The notes beneath the pieces were generated by a model. That model worked only from the letters and a program-made list of their open reading frames with translations. It made no database searches and was not told the origin of the DNA. Source: Nesterenkonia muleiensis (GTDB lineage Bacteria; Actinomycetota; Actinomycetes; Actinomycetales; Micrococcaceae). From it: 64,000 nucleotides of DNA. Position 1 is the stretch's first letter; every line of letters begins with the position of its first letter. The stretch lies in contig NZ_QWLD01000048.1 in NCBI RefSeq assembly GCF_003600155.1, positions 1-64,000 on the forward strand, written 5' to 3'. A program made the translations under genes and the position numbers. Below are positions 58,765-64,000 of this stretch, in pieces.

Positions 58765-59604
58765 GTGCTGGACCAGGAGGACACAGCCAAGCTCCACGCT
58801 CTGCTGGACGCCGACCCGGTGGGCAACGCCTCCGTCGCCGCCGCAGTGCGTCAGCGCGGCTCGGCGGCGCCCGGCAAGGGCCGCACCGGAGCCCTGATCC
58901 TAGGAATCGACGACGGCGCCCCGGGCCCGGAGGCGCCCAGACTCGCCTCGGCCTGCTGGCTGGGTTCGAACATCATCCCAGTCTCTGCTGATGCCGCAGC
59001 AGGAGCGCTCTTCGGGCAGGCAGCCAGGGCGCTGCGTCGTCGTGTCTCATCCATCTACGGACGCTCCGACGCCGTCCTGGCCCTGTTTGAGACCACCGGC
59101 TGGTCCAACCACCGCGAGGTGCGGGCCGAACAGCCGCTGATGATGATCACCGAACGTTCCAGCATTGAGCCGCTGCCAGGGGTGCGGCGCTCGCGGCTGG
59201 CGGAATTCGCCGCGGTGGAGCGGGCATGCGCGGCCATGTTCACCGAAGAACTCGGGTTCTCTCCCTATCATCAGGGCGCCGCCCAGTACCGGGAACGGGT
59301 CCGTGGGCTCATCCAGGCTGGTCACTCGCTGATCACAGTCGATCCCGAGTCCCGAAAGATCATCTTCAAAGCCGAGTTCGGCGCCGTCACCGATCACGCG
59401 GTCCAGGTGCAGGGCGTCTGGGTCAATCCGCAGTGGCGTGGTCAGGGTCTGGCAGCTGCCGGTATGGCCGCAGTGGTCGACTACGGGTTAAGGCTCGCGC
59501 CCCGCGTCAGCCTCTACGTCAACGGCTACAACACCCCGGCTGTGCGTGCCTATGAACGAGCCGGGTTCCACCACATCGGCATGTACTCCACAGTGCTGTT
59601 CTGA
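58765..59604 (+). CDS. GNAT acetyltransferase with DUF4081 N-terminal domain
   Basis: A 279-residue protein from GTG 58765, with GGGGGA about 9 nt upstream; an ATG at 58693 in the same frame would overlap ispG and has no homology before the GTG. The N-terminal DUF4081 region starts VLDQEDTAKLHALLDADPVG. The GNAT fold has VQGVWVNPQWRGQGLAAAGM near residue 215 (acetyl-CoA loop) and VSLYVNGYNTPAVRAYERAG near residue 247. The position right after ispG is conserved in Actinobacteria; its substrate is not established. Confidence 0.88.
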   Translation: MLDQEDTAKLHALLDADPVGNASVAAAVRQRGSAAPGKGRTGALILGIDDGAPGPEAPRLASACWLGSNIIPVSADAAAGALFGQAARALRRRVSSIYGRSDAVLALFETTGWSNHREVRAEQPLMMITERSSIEPLPGVRRSRLAEFAAVERACAAMFTEELGFSPYHQGAAQYRERVRGLIQAGHSLITVDPESRKIIFKAEFGAVTDHAVQVQGVWVNPQWRGQGLAAAGMAAVVDYGLRLAPRVSLYVNGYNTPAVRAYERAGFHHIGMYSTVLF

Positions 59605-59748
59605 GGGTTCGGCGGGGCGTGCTCGGCGCAAGAATCCGGTGCGACCTCCCATCGAGTGCTGCCGTGTCTGGCTGAACCGGGCACGATTTTGCCCGTCATC
59701 CATGTGAACAGCCGCACTCGAATCCCTTTTCAACAGAGGAGCCCGCAC

Positions 59749-59799
59749 ATGGCCATAGAGCATCAGCCTCAGGGGGCGTGTATAGACTTTGAGCCATGA
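59749..59799 (+). CDS. Short upstream ORF coupled to sigma factor gene (16 codons)
   Basis: ATG 59749 has AGAGGAG at 59735-59741, 7 nt upstream, a stronger ribosome binding site than the sigma factor itself possesses. It encodes MAIEHQPQGACIDFEP and stops at TGA 59797-59799, overlapping the sigma start ATG 59796. If a transcript begins upstream, translation could be coupled; the TAGACT promoter at 59783 lies inside it and would bypass it. Confidence 0.35.
   Translation: MAIEHQPQGACIDFEP
59783..59788 (+). promoter_or_regulatory. TAGACT -10 of leaderless sigma factor promoter
   Basis: TAGACT followed by exactly 7 nt and ATG 59796, with no Shine-Dalgarno. Preceded by TA, giving TATAGACT. Confidence 0.5.
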
Positions 59800-60431
59800 C
59801 GGGGGATCTGCAGCGAGCTCTGAGCGAAGGGAACATCGCTGCTGCTCGGAGGGCAGCCGCGCAGTTGAACGAGCCCGGCGACGCCGATGACGCCCTGGCT
59901 CTTCTGGCACAGCTCGCGCCTCAGTCACCGCATGCGCTTGAACTTCTGATCGAAACTCTGGATGCCACAGGGGTGGTGCGTCGGTTCGCCAGTGGTGCGT
60001 TGCTGGACAAGAGTGCGGTCGACGACGTCAGCCAGGATGCGCTCATCTCGATCGCTGAGTCGGTCAGGACTTTCGACGGGCGCGGCAAGGTGACCACCTG
60101 GGTGCACAGCATCGTCCGACGCCGGGTGGTGGATCACCTGCGCAGGCAGCGGGACTCTGCCCCGCTGCCTGATGACGCCGCTGCCCCCGCTGCGAGGATG
60201 AGTTCGATGATCGCCACCCGAGCCACAGTCCAGGATGCGCTGGCGGACCTACCTGAGCTCTACCGGAGGCCGGTGACTCTGCGGGACCTCGAGGGGCGGC
60301 CGTACGCAGAGATCGCCGAGACCCTGGGCCGCTCTCTGGGCACAGTGAAGTCCCAGGTCAGCAGGGGCAGGGCAATGGTGGCGGCGCGGCTGCAGGAGTC
60401 CAGCGATGCCGGTGGCTCCGAGGGCGGCTGA
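59796..60431 (+). CDS. RNA polymerase sigma factor, ECF-like (sigma-70 family)
   Basis: A 211-residue sigma factor. An N-terminal ~70-residue helical region (AARRAAAQLNEPGDADDALA) precedes sigma region 2 (VDDVSQDALISIAESVRTFD, GKVTTWVHSIVRRRVVDHLR; residues ~73-118). Region 4 follows at residues ~150-200 (LPELYRRPVTLRDLEGRPYA and IAETLGRSLGTVKSQVSRGR). No anti-sigma gene of usual type is adjacent. Instead its stop overlaps the start of a membrane Ser/Thr kinase (TGATG), so kinase control of the sigma factor, direct or through an unseen partner, is a reasonable inference. Confidence 0.9.
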   Translation: MTGDLQRALSEGNIAAARRAAAQLNEPGDADDALALLAQLAPQSPHALELLIETLDATGVVRRFASGALLDKSAVDDVSQDALISIAESVRTFDGRGKVTTWVHSIVRRRVVDHLRRQRDSAPLPDDAAAPAARMSSMIATRATVQDALADLPELYRRPVTLRDLEGRPYAEIAETLGRSLGTVKSQVSRGRAMVAARLQESSDAGGSEGG

Positions 60432-61711
60432 TGGTGGAGCGTCTGGACAATTTCCGCCTGGAGGGCGTGATCGGGGTCGGGTCCTTCGCCACGGTGTACC
60501 GTGCGGTGGATGAGAGGCTCAACAGCACTGTGGTGGTCAAGGTCCTCGCGGAGAACCACAGCCTGAACCCGGAGATCCGCGAACGCTTCATCGCCGAAGG
60601 CCGGGCACTGCGCCGGGTGCCGGGATCTCATGTGACCACCATTCACGATATCGGGGAATCCGACCGGCAGCAGCCCTACTTGGTGCTCGAGCACGCCGAC
60701 CGAGGCACCGTGCAGGAGCGTGTCGACACGCTGTGGAGACAGGGATGGCGAGCAGGCAGGGAGGACGTGCTGGTCTTCGCCCGGCACTTGGCGGCAGCGG
60801 TGGACTCAGTCCACCGGGTACAGCTGGTCCACCGTGACCTCAGTCCGGGCAACCTGCTGATCGCCAGTAAGCCTCCTGCGCTGAATGACGCTGAACTTAC
60901 CGGCGACGAAGCCTCGGACCTGGATGCCCGGGTGGTCCGCTCTGATGAGCGGCTGCTGATCGCTGATCTGGGCATGTGCAAAGATTTGGCGATGAACTCC
61001 GGGCTCACCGTCTCCGGGGGTACCGCCGGCTTCCGCCCGCCTGAGCAGGACGGCCCCGGCGTCGTCGACATTCGAGCTGATATCTGGGCGATGTCTGCGG
61101 TGCTGCGCTGGCTGGCCCAGGACGCGGACCTGCCGGCGGGGCTGCAGAAGGTGCTCAAGCGGGGTCTGGCGACTAAGCCCACACGCAGGCAGCCCGACGC
61201 CGCGACCTGGCTGGCAGAGCTGGAGGAAGCCCTGGCTCCGCAGCCTGCACCGGATCCGGCTCAAGAACCAATCTCGGTGCATCCTGAGCCTGTGCCGGAG
61301 GACAGCACTGGTGCGACCAGTGCGGGATCCTTGCCGAGGGCGAAGAGCTCCACGGTGTGGAGCAGACTTGTGGTGGCCGGCATCGTGTTCTGTGCCGCTG
61401 CGGTGGGCGTGCTGGTCGGTCTGCTGCTGGAGCGTGGGGGCGAGGACGCCCCGCCCTCTTCAGCCGGTGGTGTGTCGATCTCCATTGCTGGTCCTGACCA
61501 GGTGGAGGTTGGCGAGCCGGCGGTCTTCACCGCCGAAACCGAAGGCGCCGACTCCTGGGTGTGGGTGCTGCCCACTGGAACTTTCATCACCGATGAACCT
61601 GAGGCAGTGCTGACCCCCACCAGCCCGGGCTCTGCAGAGATTGTTCTGCGCACCCGAGCCCCTGACGGCTCGGACCTGGAGGTCCGCCACGCCCTGAGGG
61701 TCACCGAATAA
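60431..61711 (+). CDS. Transmembrane Ser/Thr protein kinase with extracellular PKD-like domain
   Basis: A 426-residue Hanks-type kinase. The glycine loop is GVGSFATVYRA near residue 15, the ATP Lys is in TVVVKVLAEN near residue 37, the catalytic loop is HRDLSPGN near residue 134, and DLG near residue 177 stands where DFG is usual. PPEQD replaces the APE motif. A membrane helix follows (WSRLVVAGIVFCAAAVGVLV, residues ~310-332). The outer part (ISIAGPDQVEVGEPAVFTAE ... GADSWVWVLP) resembles an Ig/PKD-like fold rather than PASTA repeats. It is encoded in overlap with the sigma factor and upstream of a lipoprotein and OmpA-domain genes, suggesting an envelope-sensing role. Confidence 0.9.
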   Translation: MVERLDNFRLEGVIGVGSFATVYRAVDERLNSTVVVKVLAENHSLNPEIRERFIAEGRALRRVPGSHVTTIHDIGESDRQQPYLVLEHADRGTVQERVDTLWRQGWRAGREDVLVFARHLAAAVDSVHRVQLVHRDLSPGNLLIASKPPALNDAELTGDEASDLDARVVRSDERLLIADLGMCKDLAMNSGLTVSGGTAGFRPPEQDGPGVVDIRADIWAMSAVLRWLAQDADLPAGLQKVLKRGLATKPTRRQPDAATWLAELEEALAPQPAPDPAQEPISVHPEPVPEDSTGATSAGSLPRAKSSTVWSRLVVAGIVFCAAAVGVLVGLLLERGGEDAPPSSAGGVSISIAGPDQVEVGEPAVFTAETEGADSWVWVLPTGTFITDEPEAVLTPTSPGSAEIVLRTRAPDGSDLEVRHALRVTE

Positions 61712-61814
61712 AGACATCTTCGACATCATGCAACCGAATCGACTCCCGGACCGACGTATAGGTGACACCACCGCGGTGGCAGCAGAGCCAGAACGGAATT
61801 GAAGGAGACATTTG

Positions 61815-62594
61815 ATGAAGACTCGCAAACCCCTTTGCCAGGCAGTGACGGCTGTAGCGGCGCTCACCGCGCTGGCTCTGACGGCCTGTGCCCCGGATGA
61901 GGACTCTGCCGGATTCGAGGACGGTGAGCAGGCCGGTCAGGCGGAAGAGGAAAACGGCGAGAACGATGCCGAGGAGACGGAGGGTGATGACGGCCCGGAA
62001 GAGAATGAAGCCACCTCAGAGGATGCTGAGGACGTATCCGGGGATGAGGACGAGGAGTCTCCGGCTGAGGAGGACGACACGGGATCATCCGCTGCTCAGA
62101 GCATCGACCGCAGCCACGAGGATGCTCTGGAGACCTACAGCTATGAGATCCCGGACGAGGATATCGACGGTGAGCTTGAGGTCGGCGTCCATCCCATTGA
62201 GGTGGACGGGGAGGTCATGATGCTGACGATGTCCTTCCTCGCGGAGTACGACGAACGGGATACCTACACCTTCAACGAGCTGCACGGCCACGGGGGCGAG
62301 CCGAACATCGCCAACCCGGACGCTCACCTGAACCCTCGGCTGATCGACCGAGTCAACTTCAACGCGTACAGCGTGCTCAACCACGACACCAGCCGGCCAA
62401 CCAGCATCAATTCTTACAGTTGGTGGTCCCAGCCGGTCCACGAGGTGCAGATGCACTCCGGGGAGCCCTTCTTCTACTGGGCCTACTACGCCGTGCCGCA
62501 GGATGATGTGGACTCCATCGACGTGGTGGTCAACAACACCGGGCTCTCTCATCTGGACATTCCCGTATTCCAGGATGTGGAGATCCAGCGATGA
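61815..62594 (+). CDS. Acidic lipoprotein, unknown function
   Basis: A 259-residue exported protein. Signal peptide with lipobox LTAC (Cys25) followed by an extremely acidic linker of about 75 residues rich in Glu and Asp. The C-terminal ~150 residues are a folded domain (SYEIPDEDIDGELEVGVHPI, YSVLNHDTSRPTSINSYSWW, HEVQMHSGEPFFYWAYYAVP) with no recognised family. ATG 61815 has GAAGGAG 7 nt upstream. The stop overlaps the next start (ATGA), so it belongs to the OmpA-domain gene's transcript. The acidic linker is in line with other exported proteins here and could span the cell wall. Confidence 0.82.
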   Translation: MKTRKPLCQAVTAVAALTALALTACAPDEDSAGFEDGEQAGQAEEENGENDAEETEGDDGPEENEATSEDAEDVSGDEDEESPAEEDDTGSSAAQSIDRSHEDALETYSYEIPDEDIDGELEVGVHPIEVDGEVMMLTMSFLAEYDERDTYTFNELHGHGGEPNIANPDAHLNPRLIDRVNFNAYSVLNHDTSRPTSINSYSWWSQPVHEVQMHSGEPFFYWAYYAVPQDDVDSIDVVVNNTGLSHLDIPVFQDVEIQR

Positions 62595-63202
62595 TGTATC
62601 AGCTGGCCATACCCCGCACCGCCAGCTTGGTCGCCGCGGTGCTGACGCTGCCGGTTCTCTCCGCCGCGCCTGGTGCCGCGGAAGGGGCCCCGCCCCCAGA
62701 CCCCGAGGAGGCGCACTTCCAGTACGAGGAGCATCTCAGCGAGAGCTTCCTCAACGACCACGTCTCCTCTCTGGACCCGGAAGAGTTCGTCCACGGGCTG
62801 GACCCGGAGGGTTTCGTGGAGACCTTGGCGGATACTGAGTCCGATGAGGAGGGCGTCATTGTGCTGGAGACTGACATCCTGTTCGACCCCAATGAGTGGG
62901 AGCTTCCCTCCACTGCCGGTTCCAGGCTCGCTGAGCTGGTCGAGGAGGTTCCTGAGGGGGCCTCGGTGGAGGTCAATGGGCATACCGATTCACGGCCGGT
63001 GGATGAGACCGTCTACGACTTCGACAATCAGGCGCTGTCGGAGAACCGTGCCCAGGCGGTGGCTGACGCGCTGGCTGATGAGCGTCCAGACCTGAACCTC
63101 ACGGTTGAAGGCTTCGGCGACTCTGATCCTGCGGTTGATGAAGATGAGGATGACCCGTCCACGTTCGCCGCCAACCGTCGGGTGGAGATCCGCCACGGCT
63201 GA
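62591..63202 (+). CDS. OmpA-domain exported protein
   Basis: A 203-residue protein with a signal peptide (SLVAAVLTLPVLSAAPGAAE, residues ~11-31), an acidic region, and a C-terminal OmpA domain of about 110 residues. ILFDPNEWELPSTAGSRLAE begins it, SVEVNGHTDSRPVDE near residue 127 and NQALSENRAQAVADALADER near residue 145 follow, and AANRRVEIRHG ends it. The conserved Asp and Arg that bind diaminopimelate in peptidoglycan-binding OmpA domains appear in HTDSR-type and SENRAQ positions. The stop TGA at 63200-63202 lies in the same frame as the following OmpA ORF, with 8 codons between it and that ORF's GTG. Confidence 0.88.
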   Translation: MMYQLAIPRTASLVAAVLTLPVLSAAPGAAEGAPPPDPEEAHFQYEEHLSESFLNDHVSSLDPEEFVHGLDPEGFVETLADTESDEEGVIVLETDILFDPNEWELPSTAGSRLAELVEEVPEGASVEVNGHTDSRPVDETVYDFDNQALSENRAQAVADALADERPDLNLTVEGFGDSDPAVDEDEDDPSTFAANRRVEIRHG

Positions 63203-63226
63203 CAAGAGGAGTCCCGCAAAGAAGAC

Positions 63227-63967
63227 GTGCTGGCTGCTGAGGTCGACAAGCCGGTCGAATTTGAAGAGTGCGAGGAGGCCACTGTCACTTGGCTCGATGA
63301 CGTCGTGATCGAGGAAGAAGAGGTTCCCGGTGTTGAAGCTGAGACGGCCGAGATCGACGGTGAGACCGTCTGGAGTGAGACACCCTGGAGCGAGAGCCTC
63401 GAGGGCGGTGATAGTACTCCGACAATGAGCTTGCACACCTACAGCAGTGACACCATGAGGATAGATACGGTTCGTGTGGACACCGAGAGGTTGGATACCT
63501 ACCGCCTGGAGGGCATCGAGCACACCGAACGCTCCGGCGAGGACGAGTCTGTCTCCTGCACCACTGAGGGTGACGTCCTCTTTGGCAGCTTGGAGTTCGA
63601 GCTGCGTTCACACGCGGAGGCTGAGCTGGAGGTCACCGCCGATGAGATCGCAGAGCGCGACGATGATTTCATCATTAAGGTAGAGGGTCACACCGATGAT
63701 GTGCCAGTGGATCCCGATCAGGACTTTTCCGATAATGATGAACTCTCTGAGCTGCGCGCGGAGTCGGTGGCGCAGTGGCTGATCGATAACGCAGGAGTCG
63801 AGGAAGACATCATCACCGCCGAAGGCCTCGGCGAGGACTACCCCCGGGCTGACAACGACACCGATGAGGGTAGGCAGCTCAACCGCCGTGTGGTGATCAC
63901 CGTTCAGCCTGAAGACTACGAATCCAGCCTCGACTATGAGCTGGAGGAAGGCGAGGGTGAAGGCTGA
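63227..63967 (+). CDS. OmpA-domain protein lacking a signal peptide
   Basis: A 246-residue acidic ORF. The first ~110 residues (VEFEECEEATVTWLDDVVIE, TVRVDTERLDTYRLEGIEHT) have no recognised family but include two Cys (the second in SVSCTTEGDV). The C-terminal OmpA domain has FIIKVEGHTDDVPVD near residue 149, ELRAESVAQWLIDNAG near residue 180 and RQLNRRVVITVQPED near residue 217. No signal peptide precedes it. It is in the same frame as the previous gene, separated by one TGA and eight sense codons (QEESRKED). Either it is the second half of a once-continuous two-domain protein, a read-through product, or its own export signal was lost. GTG 63227 lacks a strong ribosome binding site. Confidence 0.75.
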   Translation: MLAAEVDKPVEFEECEEATVTWLDDVVIEEEEVPGVEAETAEIDGETVWSETPWSESLEGGDSTPTMSLHTYSSDTMRIDTVRVDTERLDTYRLEGIEHTERSGEDESVSCTTEGDVLFGSLEFELRSHAEAELEVTADEIAERDDDFIIKVEGHTDDVPVDPDQDFSDNDELSELRAESVAQWLIDNAGVEEDIITAEGLGEDYPRADNDTDEGRQLNRRVVITVQPEDYESSLDYELEEGEGEG

Positions 63968-64000
63968 GCGAAGCAGGGCCGGGGCATCTCCGGTTCGGCA

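Overview
The window is GC-rich actinobacterial DNA. The conserved blocks M23 peptidase–rpsB–tsf–pyrH–frr–cdsA–DivIVA and dxr–site-2 protease–ispG–GNAT, a HAIR heat-shock operator, the actinobacterial DapD type, several apparently leaderless promoters and acidic secreted proteins point to Micrococcales, probably Micrococcaceae and perhaps Nesterenkonia. The genus is inference. There are two tRNA genes and no rRNA, CRISPR array or recognisable insertion sequence.

Layout. 0.1-5.7 kb: citrate synthase, then a small unit of a frameshifted cytidine deaminase/ASCH gene and a DUF559 nuclease-like gene, flanked by two copies of a large palindrome, then an anchored protein and dapD. 6-12 kb: a TAXI-type TRAP transporter facing an enolase-superfamily racemase/OSBS gene with its COG3375 acetyltransferase (probable N-succinylamino acid racemase pathway), an SDR and a LOG remnant. 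12.3-16.4 kb: tRNA-Asn, purU, hsp20, a siderophore-interacting protein and membrane proteins. 16.4-21 kb: a CDP-alcohol phosphatidyltransferase, two glycosyltransferases, an MDR-type dehydrogenase and a divergent PTPS-like protein, then tRNA-Met. 21.2-34.3 kb: a catabolic island built on a Baeyer-Villiger monooxygenase, with aldehyde dehydrogenase, CoA transferase, acyl-CoA dehydrogenase, enoyl-CoA hydratase, 3-hydroxyacyl-CoA dehydrogenase, thiolase and alcohol dehydrogenase, plus an AcoR-like and a LysR regulator. Together they could convert an alcohol or ketone to acyl-CoA and then acetyl-CoA; no lactonase or esterase is visible.

34.5-36.6 kb holds a DMT exporter and a HipA remnant. 36.6-42.9 kb is the translation and lipid core block. 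42.9-54.4 kb is accessory DNA rich in broken genes (MFS, SRPBCC, HxlR, Gfo/Idh/MocA, MerR). It also carries an intact monocarboxylate-type transport and sensing locus: actP-DUF485 opposite a LytS/LytTR pair with a second symporter. 54.7-59.6 kb resumes the core block (dxr, site-2 protease, ispG, GNAT).

59.7-64 kb is an envelope-related operon: an ECF-like sigma factor, a transmembrane Ser/Thr kinase, a lipoprotein, and two OmpA-domain ORFs separated by one in-frame TGA.

The points most worth following are the covarying palindromes around the nuclease/deaminase unit, a possible structured small RNA or attenuator before pyrH, a shared inverted-repeat operator in the monooxygenase island, the glycosyltransferase/MDR/PTPS-like cluster, and the sigma–kinase–OmpA operon. 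About ten genes are broken. Some single-base lesions could be sequencing errors.
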